DNA of 64,000 nt, taken from positions 60,491 through 124,490 of the forward strand of contig CAZFOY010000002.1 in the NCBI GenBank assembly GCA_964520865.1, written 5' to 3'. A program made the position numbers and the translations under genes. The notes beneath the pieces are model-generated. The model saw nothing but the letters and a program-made list of their open reading frames with translations, was not told the origin of the DNA and ran no database searches. Position 1 is the first letter of the stretch. The number at the start of each line of letters is the position of its first letter. This DNA is from CAVQCT01 sp964520865. GTDB lineage: Bacteria > Zixibacteria > MSB-5A5 > GN15 > FEB-12. Positions 52,676-61,996 of this stretch are shown piece by piece.

Positions 52676-53812
52676 TCAACACGGAGGCATCAGCTCTTCG
52701 GGAGTCTTCTCGAGATTTCCTCGGAGCTTCTGATCGAGTTCGATAGACTCGAAGAGTGACTGGAAATTTCCTTTCCCGAATCCCTCGGCGCCTTTGCGCT
52801 GAATGAACTCGAAGAAGAAGGTCGGCCGGTCACCGATCGGCTTGGTGAAGAGCTGCAGCAGGTATCCCGTTCCTTCAATGTCGCAGAGGATTCCATGCTT
52901 CTGCAGATCGTCGATGTTCTCGTCAATCTTGACGTCCTCACGCTTGCGGAGCATATCATAGTAAGTATCCGGGGCGGAAAGAAACTCGACCCCGTTGCGG
53001 CGGAGAGCGTCGATCGTACTCACAATATCATCCGTGCGGATGGCGATATGCTGTACGCCGGAGCCGTAGTACTGCTCGATGTACTCCTCGATCTGTGACT
53101 TCTTGAGTCCTTCGAACGGCTCGTTGATCGGGTTCTTGATAACACTGTCCGAGGATCTCACCACTTTCGAGAGCAGGGCCGAATACTTGGTTCCGATATC
53201 TCCCGCTTTGAAGTCGACGAACGTCTCGAATCCCATCGTTCTGTTGAAGTACTCCGCCCAGATGTTCATCTCGTTCTCGCGGACGTTACCGACAATGTGA
53301 TCGATTCCCTGGATGCCGGTATCGATGGTGTCGAGTTGTATCTGCTGAAGGGGGGCGCAGAACTTCGGCTTGAACAGGTAGTCGTAATGGTCGCGGTTGG
53401 TGTATACAAGCTCCGTGTCATCATAGAGCCTGATCGCGGCTTCTTCGATATATCCGTGTTTGTCCTCGACCTTCTCCGGCCGGCGGACCATCACCGCGCC
53501 GTGCTGAGTGGCATACCGGAAGGCTTTGGTGACGTCGTCCACCTCGACCGACCAGCGCTTCACCCCGTCGCCATGACGATTCAGGAAGCTGAACACGTCG
53601 TAACAGTCCGGTTGCAGGGGCGAGGTTATTACTAACTTGAAATCGTTTTTGGTAAGATAATACGAAGCGCGATCGCGCACGCCCGTTTCGGGGCCGAGGT
53701 AGGCGGTAATCTCCATGCTCAACGCTTTGGCGTACCAATACGCGACCATTTTAGCCGAACCGACGTAGAACTCAACGTAATCGTATCCTCTAATGCCTAA
53801 GACATCTGTCAT
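52676..53812 (-). CDS. hppD: 4-Hydroxyphenylpyruvate dioxygenase
   Basis: 378-aa Fe(II) enzyme converting 4-hydroxyphenylpyruvate to homogentisate. Two vicinal-oxygen-chelate halves; the C-terminal half has the iron ligands H172 (GIDHIVGNV), H255 (GVQHIAIRTDD) and E335 (FFFEFIQRKG). The conserved C-terminal segment GFGKGNFQSLFESIE closes the site. First gene of the minus-strand catabolic operon, with ribosome site GAGGAGGAAT. Confidence 0.96.
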   Translation of the reverse strand: MTDVLGIRGYDYVEFYVGSAKMVAYWYAKALSMEITAYLGPETGVRDRASYYLTKNDFKLVITSPLQPDCYDVFSFLNRHGDGVKRWSVEVDDVTKAFRYATQHGAVMVRRPEKVEDKHGYIEEAAIRLYDDTELVYTNRDHYDYLFKPKFCAPLQQIQLDTIDTGIQGIDHIVGNVRENEMNIWAEYFNRTMGFETFVDFKAGDIGTKYSALLSKVVRSSDSVIKNPINEPFEGLKKSQIEEYIEQYYGSGVQHIAIRTDDIVSTIDALRRNGVEFLSAPDTYYDMLRKREDVKIDENIDDLQKHGILCDIEGTGYLLQLFTKPIGDRPTFFFEFIQRKGAEGFGKGNFQSLFESIELDQKLRGNLEKTPEELMPPC

Positions 53813-54176
53813 TTATTCCTCCTCATGAGATTGAATGTACGGTATTCCTATAACAGCATATTGGCCAAATGGGTCCGCAAAAAGTAGCGGGGGTTGTCGG
53901 GAAAGTATAAGCAAGCCCCCGGTCAGGCGCAACGATTTAAACCGAAAAACTGGAGTTATTAGCCTGATGCAGTCCATTATTCCCGGCGGATCGAAAGGTC
54001 GCGTCGCACGCGATCGGTTTGAGCCGGGACGGGTCCGAGGCTTCGAATCACGCGTTGTCCGCCGGTTACTCGCAGAGAACGGACCGCCCGTCCTGTGCGC
54101 TCTCCTCAAGAGGCTTTTCGATTGCTTTTTCGGTCAATTGCGGTAAATTGGATCAAGTTCGGATACAAAACTTACT
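53813..54176. other. Divergent intergenic region between hppD and the sensor kinase gene
   Basis: 364 bases that must hold promoters for both directions. Short open frames on both strands (about 100 codons) lack ribosome sites and known folds. A small GC-rich hairpin, TCGCGT/ACGCGA (53999-54013), is visible. No clear -35/-10 pair stands out and no known operator was recognised. Confidence 0.5.
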
Positions 54177-57100
54177 ATGTGCTCTATTTTTAGAACGTCA
54201 GTTCTGACGGTGTCATTTCTTCTGCTCGCGGTTATCGGCAGCTCCTCCGGGGCGGATGTAAAAAGGCTCGACGTCAACGACTCGCGCGACCCACGGCTCA
54301 CTCGATTCGAGGCGATTGAACTCTCCGAGTTCCAATCTCCGGCAGAAAATCACCCGGTTTCCCGGCCGCTTCACGTGGTCCGCCCCAAACGGTCCGATGC
54401 CGACAGCGGCATCTATGTCTGGGTCTACAATTCGAGCGCTTACACCGATGATCCGGCCATTTTCAGCTACAAGAACTTTGCAACCAATCAAACGATAGAC
54501 GACGACCCGATTCGACTCACCATTTGCGACGTCGACGGGTATGTCGAGCCGGGAAGCGGACAGCGGTGGCTTGTGGCGGGCGGGTTCCGCCACGACTCGG
54601 CTTTCGTCGTCAAGACACTTCCGGGAAGCGAGAAGTTCGAATGGAAATTCCTCTGCCGTGGCGTCGATCACTCGGGCAACGGACTCTGGGAACCATCGGT
54701 CGAAATCGTGGCGGTGAACGACTACGATTACGACGGTAAAGACGAAATCTTCGTAAGTGTGCATCCGGGCCGGGATCTGGAACCGCGGGTCCTGTTTTGC
54801 ATCCACGCCGAATCGCTCAGGGAAGAATGGGAACTGCCGGTCGCGGCAGGAGTGAACCGCGGCGAGGTGTTCAGCGCTCGCGATTCGGCCAACCCGGCCA
54901 TACTGTTCTCCGCCTACAACATGAAGCAGGGAGTATCCGACTCCAACTTCTCGGATAATTATGCCTACATCACCAAGGTCAGTTCGACCGGGCGGATTTT
55001 GTTCAACTATATCGGTTCGGTGGAACACGGCACGGTAAGATTGACCCGGGGTGAGAATGATTCCGTCTTCTATGTTGCTTGTTCTCAGCCGCTGACTGAC
55101 GCCGCAGATACGATCGAAATGCCGCCCAGCAAGTATCGCATCTACAAGATAACTCGCGACGGCAGAAAAGTGGATAGCGTGGTGACCGGTTCCATCACCG
55201 GAAGTCTGTTTCTGGACGATTTCAGTCGAACCGGTGAGAAAAAGATCCTTGCTGTCAACACAGTTGGCGTCGTGACGGCTTACGATCTGGACTTGAACAG
55301 AATAGCGGAGTCCTCGCCCACCAGGCTTCGCCGGTTCATCTGCAAAATGCAGTTGCCGGGAGGCGGTCGGCCCGGGCTTCTATTCAGCTGCATCGACGGC
55401 ACACAGGAATTATACTCGGCCGATTTCTCCAAACGTGCCGCCATTGGAGGCAGTTACTCGTACTGGGAGCCGATCGTATTCGACAGGGAAGGTCAGCCGA
55501 CTGCCTATATCGGAGGACGGGGCGGCGGCGGAGTCGTCACCACCTTTCGACGCCGAGATCTGCTCGCATATTTGCGGGTGATCTTCATTGACTACCAGTC
55601 GTACATCCTTCTGGTTCTTTTCGGGCTTCTTCTGAGTCTGCTTGCAGTCAACTATTATCGCCTCAAAAAGAGCCACGCGCTCGCCGAATCCGAACTCCAG
55701 TTGAGCGCTCTTCTCGACGAGACTCCTGCCGGGGTAGCTCTGTTTCAGGAGGGCAGGGTCAAGTACGTAAACCGGAAACTGACAGAAATTCTCGGTTATG
55801 GCAGCAGTGAGCTGATGAACCAGAATATCAGTCTGCAAATCATTCATCCCGAAGACCGCGATCGAATTTACGAGGATCTGGACGACCTGTCGTCCGGGAA
55901 GAAGCAGAACTCGCGGTATGAATCACGCATGTTCACGAAGGGGGGAGAGCTTCACTACTTCGAGGTTCACAATACGAGGATTTCTCATCTGGGGAAACCT
56001 GCTGTCATCAGCACCTATCTGGACATTACCGAACGCCAGCGCTCACGCCTGCTGCTTGAAAAAGAGTCGCACACTCTGAACAACATCATCGAGCTGAATC
56101 CTTACCCGATCGGTATATTCGACAAGACTGGTCATTTCCTGCGTGCAAACGAGTCTTTCCATTCGCTCTTCAAATCCATGCCCGAGCCGGACTACAGCTT
56201 TTTCGATGATCCGATCGCCAATCGTCTGGGTTATGCCGATGCGATCCAGAACAATCTCCTGGCCGGTCGTCAGCAGACCATCACGGAGCTGGCCTACAAT
56301 ATCCACGAGATAGATCCTAAATATCCGGACAACCCCTTGCTGCTGAACATTGTCATGTTCCCGATAACCGATCCGGCGGGGGCCATAGAGTATTTCGTGT
56401 TTATGTATGAAGATGTTTCGGCTCGAAAACGGGCCGAGAACGCGCTTCGTGAATCCGAAGAGCGATTCCGCGCACTCGCGGAGTGTTCGCTGGTCGGTAT
56501 CTATATCTTCCAGGATGGTGTATTCATATACGTAAATCCGAAGCTTGCTGAATTGCTCGAGATGACAGTCGAGGAGGTGATCGGCCTCCGCAAACCACTC
56601 GATTATGTGCACGATGAGGATCGACCGAAAGTCGACGAATTCATCAGGCAACGCTTGAGCGGCGAGACGGAGTTCGTGCACTACGAATTCCGAATCGTCA
56701 TTCCCGGCAAACTGGATAAATACGTCGAAGTATTCGGTTCCAGTATGTCGTTTCACGGAAGGCCCGCTGTCTTAGGCACGATGCTCGACGTGACCGAGCG
56801 AAGGCGCGCCCAGATGGCGCTGCGACAGTCGGAAGAAAAGTATCGCACGCTCCTCGAAAATATACCTATCGGCGTCTTTCGGTCGATACCGGGCGGCCTG
56901 GGCTTCTATTCCGTCAATCCGGCGATGGCCAGGATGTACGGATATTCGGAGGAGGAGATGCTCACCAAGACCGTGAGTGACGTCTACTGCGATATCGAGG
57001 ATGGCATGGCGCTCAAAGCGCTGCTCGAGGAATCCGATTCCGTGACCGACTTCGAATCCCGCATGCGACGAAAGGATGGGTCGACTTTCTGGATAAGCTC

Positions 57101-59024
57101 CAGTATTCGGGCCATCAGGGACGAGTCCGGCGAGCCCCTCTACTACGACGGTATCGACATTGATATCACCAACCAGAAGCTGGCCGAAGAGTCGCTTCGA
57201 GAGTCAGAAGAAAAGTACCGCGCCGTGCTTGAACAAAGCTCGGAATGCATCTACCTGATAAATCCGGAGACAAAAGCCATCCTTCAGGCGAATCCGGCGA
57301 TGCAGTCGCTGCTGGGTTACTCGGCCGAAGAATTCCGGACCTTGAGCGCCGACCAGATCGCCGCCGAAGGGTCGGAGGCTATCGACGCCAAGATTCGTGC
57401 GGCGAGAGCCGATGGTTCGGTCTTCATGACCAATCGGCAGTACCGTCGAAAAAACGGAACACTGGTCGATGTCGAGGTCAGCGCGAACCTGATCAGATAC
57501 GGCGGAAGTCAGGTCCTGTGTGTCGTCTCAAGAGATGTTACCGAAAGGCGCCGGTCCGAGACGATGCTTAAGCAGCGAGAGGAGATGCTGGCCGCCCAGT
57601 ACAATGCGATACCGGTTCCGACCTATACGTGGCAGAAGCAGGGGGACGACTTCGTGCTGATAGACTTTAATCAGAAGGCACGTGAAATCACGAACGGCCA
57701 GATCGACAACTATCGCGGCGTCCTCCTTACCGAGCTTTTCGCCAGCGATCAGTATATGATTGAAAAAATCCACGAGACTTTCGAACAGAAGACATCGATG
57801 CAGTGGGAGATGGTCTATACGTTCAAATCTACCCGGAAACAGCGTAATCTGGCGGTGAATCTTTCATTCGTGCCGAACGATATCGTGCTCGTTCATACCA
57901 CCGATATCACCGATAGAAAAGAGGCTGAAAAAGCCCTGGTGGAAAGTGAAACGAAATTCCGGTCGCTGGCCGAAAGTACATCGGCGGCGATCCTCATGTT
58001 CCAGGATGACCGCATGATTTATGCCAATCCGATGGCGGTGACGATCACCGGGTACACGCGCGAGGAAATCCTCAGTTTCAATTTCTGGGACATCATCCAT
58101 CCCGACGTTCGCGAGACAGTTCGCCAGCGTGGCCTCGGACGCCAGCTCGGCGAGAACGTACCGAAAAGCTACGAAGTCCCCTTACTGACGAAAGATGGCA
58201 GAAAGAAGTGGATGCTGTACACCGGCGACGTCATCGACTATAACGGTCGACCGGCAGTATTGGGAACGGCGTTTGATATCACCGATCGCAAGCAGGCAGA
58301 AGCGGAGCTTCTCGTTGCCAACCAGGAACGATATAATCAGGTGAAGGAAATTGCCGGAGGCATAGCGCATGAGATATACAATGCTTTGTTCCCGGCGACG
58401 AGCATGCTCGATAAGCTGAGACGTCGACTCGGAAGCGGTGACGGAAACGGAAAGGAGCATGCCGAGGATTCGGAGATCGCGCACGATCTGAGGCTGATCG
58501 GTATGGCCGAATCGTCGCTTGAACGTGCCATCAAAATGACCGAAACAGTTACGCAGTTCAGCCGGATCGAATCGCAAAGAGAAGTCGAGGATATCGAGTT
58601 GGAGTCATTCTTCGAGGACCTCGTGCAATCCAAACCGAGACTGCACAACCATATTTCCTACCGGCTTGATATTCGATCTTCGATGTCGGTACGAATGAAT
58701 CGCGGACATGCCTTCAGCCTGTTCAGCAATATCATCAACAACGCGCTCGACGCCCTGGAGGAACGCGGTTCCGGCAATATCGATATAGTAGTGTCACGGA
58801 GCGGCACCTTTGCTATGATAGATATCATCGACGATGGTCCCGGCATACCGGAGGAAGCGCTTCACAAAGTTTTTAATCCGTTTTTCAGTACGAAGCCGCG
58901 TACCGGAACCGGGCTGGGGCTGGCCATCTGCAAGAAAGTGACGGATCTCTACGGAGGAAAGATCGCCGTCGAGTCCATTATTGACAAAGGAACCAGATTC
59001 AGTATATTATTACCGGCATGCTGA
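54177..59024 (+). CDS. Sensor histidine kinase with exported N-terminal domain and seven PAS domains
   Basis: 1615 aa. A signal sequence (VSFLLLAVIGSSSG) is followed by a periplasmic, beta-rich region of about 440 residues with FG-GAP/Ca2+-loop-like phrases (NDYDYDGKDEIFVSVHPG). A membrane helix (about 474-494) precedes seven PAS domains (about 505-1390, for example LSALLDETPAGVALFQEG and KFRSLAESTSAAILMFQDD). The phosphoacceptor is H1398 in GGIAHEIYNAL. The ATPase domain has NIINNALDAL, DDGPGIP and GTGLGLAICKK. It probably senses a periplasmic signal plus cytoplasmic redox or ligands. Its partner is the regulator 34 bases downstream. Function of the system unknown. Confidence 0.9.
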   Translation: MCSIFRTSVLTVSFLLLAVIGSSSGADVKRLDVNDSRDPRLTRFEAIELSEFQSPAENHPVSRPLHVVRPKRSDADSGIYVWVYNSSAYTDDPAIFSYKNFATNQTIDDDPIRLTICDVDGYVEPGSGQRWLVAGGFRHDSAFVVKTLPGSEKFEWKFLCRGVDHSGNGLWEPSVEIVAVNDYDYDGKDEIFVSVHPGRDLEPRVLFCIHAESLREEWELPVAAGVNRGEVFSARDSANPAILFSAYNMKQGVSDSNFSDNYAYITKVSSTGRILFNYIGSVEHGTVRLTRGENDSVFYVACSQPLTDAADTIEMPPSKYRIYKITRDGRKVDSVVTGSITGSLFLDDFSRTGEKKILAVNTVGVVTAYDLDLNRIAESSPTRLRRFICKMQLPGGGRPGLLFSCIDGTQELYSADFSKRAAIGGSYSYWEPIVFDREGQPTAYIGGRGGGGVVTTFRRRDLLAYLRVIFIDYQSYILLVLFGLLLSLLAVNYYRLKKSHALAESELQLSALLDETPAGVALFQEGRVKYVNRKLTEILGYGSSELMNQNISLQIIHPEDRDRIYEDLDDLSSGKKQNSRYESRMFTKGGELHYFEVHNTRISHLGKPAVISTYLDITERQRSRLLLEKESHTLNNIIELNPYPIGIFDKTGHFLRANESFHSLFKSMPEPDYSFFDDPIANRLGYADAIQNNLLAGRQQTITELAYNIHEIDPKYPDNPLLLNIVMFPITDPAGAIEYFVFMYEDVSARKRAENALRESEERFRALAECSLVGIYIFQDGVFIYVNPKLAELLEMTVEEVIGLRKPLDYVHDEDRPKVDEFIRQRLSGETEFVHYEFRIVIPGKLDKYVEVFGSSMSFHGRPAVLGTMLDVTERRRAQMALRQSEEKYRTLLENIPIGVFRSIPGGLGFYSVNPAMARMYGYSEEEMLTKTVSDVYCDIEDGMALKALLEESDSVTDFESRMRRKDGSTFWISSSIRAIRDESGEPLYYDGIDIDITNQKLAEESLRESEEKYRAVLEQSSECIYLINPETKAILQANPAMQSLLGYSAEEFRTLSADQIAAEGSEAIDAKIRAARADGSVFMTNRQYRRKNGTLVDVEVSANLIRYGGSQVLCVVSRDVTERRRSETMLKQREEMLAAQYNAIPVPTYTWQKQGDDFVLIDFNQKAREITNGQIDNYRGVLLTELFASDQYMIEKIHETFEQKTSMQWEMVYTFKSTRKQRNLAVNLSFVPNDIVLVHTTDITDRKEAEKALVESETKFRSLAESTSAAILMFQDDRMIYANPMAVTITGYTREEILSFNFWDIIHPDVRETVRQRGLGRQLGENVPKSYEVPLLTKDGRKKWMLYTGDVIDYNGRPAVLGTAFDITDRKQAEAELLVANQERYNQVKEIAGGIAHEIYNALFPATSMLDKLRRRLGSGDGNGKEHAEDSEIAHDLRLIGMAESSLERAIKMTETVTQFSRIESQREVEDIELESFFEDLVQSKPRLHNHISYRLDIRSSMSVRMNRGHAFSLFSNIINNALDALEERGSGNIDIVVSRSGTFAMIDIIDDGPGIPEEALHKVFNPFFSTKPRTGTGLGLAICKKVTDLYGGKIAVESIIDKGTRFSILLPAC

Positions 59025-59058
59025 TCGTGCTTATCTTTGTTGCGGAAAATCTTAGAGT

Positions 59059-60414
59059 ATGAAGAACATTCTGGGCAGACTTCTCATTGTTGACGATGAT
59101 CCTCTTGTGCTCGATGCACTTCGGGAAACCTTCATCGACGAATACGACATTTTGGCGGCCTCGTCTGGTCCCGAGGCGCTGGACCGAATACGGGAGAACG
59201 ATGATATCGATGCGATCGTTCTCGATATCAAGATGGCGCGAATGGACGGTCTCGAGACCGCCTCCCATATCAAAGAAATCAACTCGGAGATTCCGATCAT
59301 CTTCCATACAGGCTATCCGGGTGCGTACTCGGAGCAGGAAATCGAAAAAGGGTACCATCCTTTCGATTATGTAGGGAAGAATGAACGACCGGCCCGCCTT
59401 CAGCGCGCGGTAAAAAACGCGGTCAGCTTCCACAAACTCAGAACATCGCAATCGACCCTTGTCGATCTCGCCCGCCGCGAGTACGGCCTCGTGGGTAAGT
59501 CGTCCGGGATGCTCGAAGTCTACAGCAAGATTGAAAAAATAGGTCCTACCGACAACAAAGTAATGATACTTGGTCCGACCGGCACCGGCAAAGAGTTGAT
59601 CGCTCGGGCAATCCACCGCAAGAGCCTTCGCGCCGAAAAGCCGCTCGCCATCTTCAACTGCAACCACAAAGCTCCGGACCTCGTTGAGGCTGAACTGTTC
59701 GGTCATCTGCGCGGTTCTTTCACCGGCGCGGTGGCCGATCGTGTCGGAACTTTCGAATATGCCGACCACGGTACGGTGTTCCTGGACGAAATCGGCGACC
59801 TGGACATAACTACGCAGGCTAAGATTCTCAGGGTGCTGGAAACCGGGGAGATTGTCAGAATTGGAACCTCGGAAGTTAAGCGGGTCGATGTTCGCCTGAT
59901 CTGTGCCACCCACCACGATCTTGTCCGTCTGGTCGCAGAGAAACGTTTCAGGGAAGACCTTTACTATCGGCTCAAGGGGGTTACGATTGAGCTTCCCGCT
60001 CTGAGGGACCGTCGCGAAGACATACCGCTGCTGATCGATTTCTTCAGCGAGCGATATTGTCAAAAAGGTGGCACCGGTCTGAAGTTGTTCGAGCAGGCGG
60101 CCCGGGACTACTTGATCGAGTATAATTGGCCCGGTAATGTAAGACAACTTATGGACACGGTCCAGTCCCTGATCGACCTGTCTCCGTCTTACTATATCAC
60201 ACTTCAGGAAGTTGTTGAATATCTCGCCGGTACCTACAGTGTCGCGAACGGCGAAGGGGGACTAACCGAGCAGGTGAAGGAATTCAAGCGAATCGTCATT
60301 CTCAAGCAACTTGACAAGAATAACGGCAATGTCAGTGCGACTGCTCGCGATCTCTCTCTTGACCCATCCAATCTCCGTAAGCTAATCCGCGAACTCAACA
60401 TAAGTCGCGGTTGA
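59059..60414 (+). CDS. Sigma-54-dependent response regulator (NtrC family)
   Basis: 451 aa. Receiver domain 1-120 with phosphorylation site D56 (IVLDIKMARMDG). AAA+ domain about 145-380 with Walker A GPTGTGKELIA (K178), sigma-54 contact loop GSFTGA (219-224) and FLDEIGDLD. A Fis-type helix-turn-helix is at the C-terminus (NVSATARDLSLDPSNLRKLI). It activates sigma-54 promoters after phosphorylation by the kinase encoded upstream. The targets are unknown; a near-consensus -24/-12 site lies 127 bases downstream. Confidence 0.94.
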   Translation: MKNILGRLLIVDDDPLVLDALRETFIDEYDILAASSGPEALDRIRENDDIDAIVLDIKMARMDGLETASHIKEINSEIPIIFHTGYPGAYSEQEIEKGYHPFDYVGKNERPARLQRAVKNAVSFHKLRTSQSTLVDLARREYGLVGKSSGMLEVYSKIEKIGPTDNKVMILGPTGTGKELIARAIHRKSLRAEKPLAIFNCNHKAPDLVEAELFGHLRGSFTGAVADRVGTFEYADHGTVFLDEIGDLDITTQAKILRVLETGEIVRIGTSEVKRVDVRLICATHHDLVRLVAEKRFREDLYYRLKGVTIELPALRDRREDIPLLIDFFSERYCQKGGTGLKLFEQAARDYLIEYNWPGNVRQLMDTVQSLIDLSPSYYITLQEVVEYLAGTYSVANGEGGLTEQVKEFKRIVILKQLDKNNGNVSATARDLSLDPSNLRKLIRELNISRG

Positions 60415-60540
60415 TTTTACCCCGATCCTACTACCGCCGATTCGGTATTTTATACCTTACGTGCTGATTTATTGATTCGGTTGTCCGTGTAACTGCTTAT
60501 TGTGCAACGTGATAACTTTTTGGCGTCATAGCGAAGTCGT

Positions 60541-60556
60541 TGGCACACAATTTGAT
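60541..60556 (+). promoter_or_regulatory. Near-consensus sigma-54 (-24/-12) promoter
   Basis: TGGCAC (60541-60546), five bases, then TTGAT (60552-60556). The consensus is TGGCAC-N5-TTGCW, so only one key base (C of the GC at -12) differs. It lies directly after a sigma-54 activator gene and could drive the candidate RNA or the hyp genes. Confidence 0.3.
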
Positions 60557-60633
60557 ATCTATTTGGTAGAAGATTGATAGGTATTTTAGCTACTGTAGAT
60601 AGATCATGCTCGCTGGTGAGAACACTGGCAGGC

Positions 60634-60788
60634 CGGTCAACTGTGTGGGGAATTGCGCGGGGCGGTTTCAGGAGTTGACCGAATGAGAGGATTACAGAGA
60701 GGAGAGGGAGGGAGGATTGAAACACAACTTCAATCCTCTTAATTCCGGCTCGGTGGAGATTGTGCTCGCTTCATCGGGCCTCTTTTTT
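60634..60788 (+). ncRNA. Candidate structured non-coding RNA with terminator
   Basis: Three inverted repeats follow one another: CGGTCAACT (60634-60642)/AGTTGACCG (60673-60681); GAGGATTGAA (60712-60721)/TTCAATCCTC (60729-60738); and GGCTCGGTGG (60747-60756)/TCATCGGGCC (60771-60780, pairing with three G-U), the last followed by TCTTTTTTT. A purine-rich stretch (60683-60714) lies between the first two. There is no open frame or known RNA family match by eye. It could be a small RNA or the 3' end of the regulator transcript. Confidence 0.4.
60747..60788 (+). terminator. Intrinsic terminator upstream of hypA
   Basis: A 10-pair stem (three G-U pairs) with a 14-base loop followed by a run of seven T (60782-60788). 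It ends either the sensor/regulator transcript or the candidate small RNA. Confidence 0.6.
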
Positions 60789-60888
60789 TGCGAACCGGCT
60801 ATTCAGGGCGGCTAATTAATCCCATTGAAGTTTGTCTTGCAACCTCCGTTGGCTATCGATAAATCGACCGCTTTTAGACGAAAATCGC

Positions 60889-60895
60889 TATATTG
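60889..60895 (+). promoter_or_regulatory. TATATTG element upstream of hypA
   Basis: TATATTG located 47 bases before the hypA start, past the terminator. It is the best -10-like candidate for the hyp operon and matches elements before the sigma-factor and hydroxylase genes. No good -35 is seen. Confidence 0.3.
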
Positions 60896-60941
60896 AGACG
60901 GTAATCAGACGGTATTTGCGGTAAGTGGGATGAGGTGAGAA

Positions 60942-61310
60942 GTGCATGAATTAGCCATCGCCGACTCGATTGTGAAGACGGTGCTTGGGGAGATGACCCG
61001 GCGCAAGCTGAGCCGAATTGAGGCGGTTGGTCTTCGGATCGGCGCTCTTTCAGATATCGTTCCGGAAGCTCTGGAATTCGGATTCCACGCGCTGACGACC
61101 GATACGATTCTCGCCGATGCCCGCCTCGAGATTGAGCGGATCCCGGTCCGCGGTCACTGCAACAAATGCCATGTAGATTTCGAAGTCGAGAGGTTCGTCT
61201 TTATCTGTCCGGAATGCGGCGCAGTCGAAGTGAAGGTATCGCAGGGGACGGAGCTTGATATCGCCTATCTTGAAATCGACGAGCCACAGGAATTAGGGGA
61301 ATTACCATGA
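60942..61310 (+). CDS. hypA: Hydrogenase nickel-insertion protein HypA
   Basis: 122 aa from a GTG start (MHELAIADSIVKTVL). The N-terminal His-Glu is the Ni2+ site. The zinc ribbon has CNKCHVDF and ICPECGAVEV (two CxxC). It works with HypB to load nickel into the large subunit of [NiFe] hydrogenase. Its stop overlaps hypB by 4 bp. Confidence 0.95.
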   Translation: MHELAIADSIVKTVLGEMTRRKLSRIEAVGLRIGALSDIVPEALEFGFHALTTDTILADARLEIERIPVRGHCNKCHVDFEVERFVFICPECGAVEVKVSQGTELDIAYLEIDEPQELGELP

Positions 61311-61996
61311 CCAAGACTATTCCAATCGAAAAGAAAGTGTTGTCCGAAAACGATCGTCTCGCCGCCGCGATTCGCGAGGATTTGTCAGGCCGAGGGATCT
61401 TCTGCATAAATCTTGTCAGCTCGCCCGGAAGCGGCAAGACCTCGCTGCTTGAACGGACACTTAAGGAACTTAATCGGCGGCTGAGTATCGCATTAATCGC
61501 CGGCGACGTTCAAACTGAGAACGATGCCGACAGACTCCTCAAGGCAGGCGGGAAGATAGTTCGGCCGATAGTGACCGGCGGAGCCTGTCACCTCGATGCA
61601 CAGATGATTACCAGGGCGCTCGGCGAGTTTTCCCTGAACGAGGTTGAACTGCTGGTTATCGAAAACGTCGGCAACCTGGTCTGTCCCTCCAGTTACGATC
61701 TGGGAGAAGACATGAAGGTAGTTCTGCTTTCGACGACCGAAGGGGATGACAAGCCGCTCAAGTATCCGGGCATGTTTCGGAGATCCTCGGTGATGGTAGT
61801 CAACAAAACAGACCTGCTGGGGACCTCGGAATTCGACCTCGGGAAAGTCAGGCAGAACGCCCTGCAGATTAACGGAGAACTTGAGATCTTCGAGACTTCC
61901 TGTCGGACCGGCGACGGGATAACGCTGTGGTGTGATTGGTTGATCGCCAGGGTCGAAGAGAAGCGTCAGGCTAACCAACAGAATCATGACTCGTGA
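61307..61996 (+). CDS. hypB: Hydrogenase nickel-incorporation GTPase HypB
   Basis: 229-aa SIMIBI GTPase. P-loop SSPGSGKTSLLERTL, then GDVQTENDADRL, the metal-binding GGACHLDAQM, ENVGNLVCPS and guanine motif VNKTDLL. No His-rich N-terminus, so it does not store nickel. It overlaps hypA by 4 bp and hypF by 11 bp, giving a tight hypABF operon. Confidence 0.96.
   Translation: MTKTIPIEKKVLSENDRLAAAIREDLSGRGIFCINLVSSPGSGKTSLLERTLKELNRRLSIALIAGDVQTENDADRLLKAGGKIVRPIVTGGACHLDAQMITRALGEFSLNEVELLVIENVGNLVCPSSYDLGEDMKVVLLSTTEGDDKPLKYPGMFRRSSVMVVNKTDLLGTSEFDLGKVRQNALQINGELEIFETSCRTGDGITLWCDWLIARVEEKRQANQQNHDS

Larger units (their letters stand above)
60415..60941. other. Intergenic region before the hyp genes with structured elements
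   Basis: 527 bases without a protein gene. It contains a near-match to a sigma-54 promoter (60541-60556), three successive inverted repeats ending in a seven-T run (60634-60788), a TATATTG element (60889-60895) and, at the right end, a GGTGAG site before hypA. Confidence 0.6.

Noticed and set aside
54030..54110. tRNA-like fragment with a TTCGAATC sequence
   Set aside because: No cloverleaf can be completed: acceptor and anticodon stems are missing.
53835..54146. Opposed small frames in the hppD/kinase gap
   Set aside because: Both are low in plausible protein features, lack ribosome sites, and the gap must contain divergent promoters.
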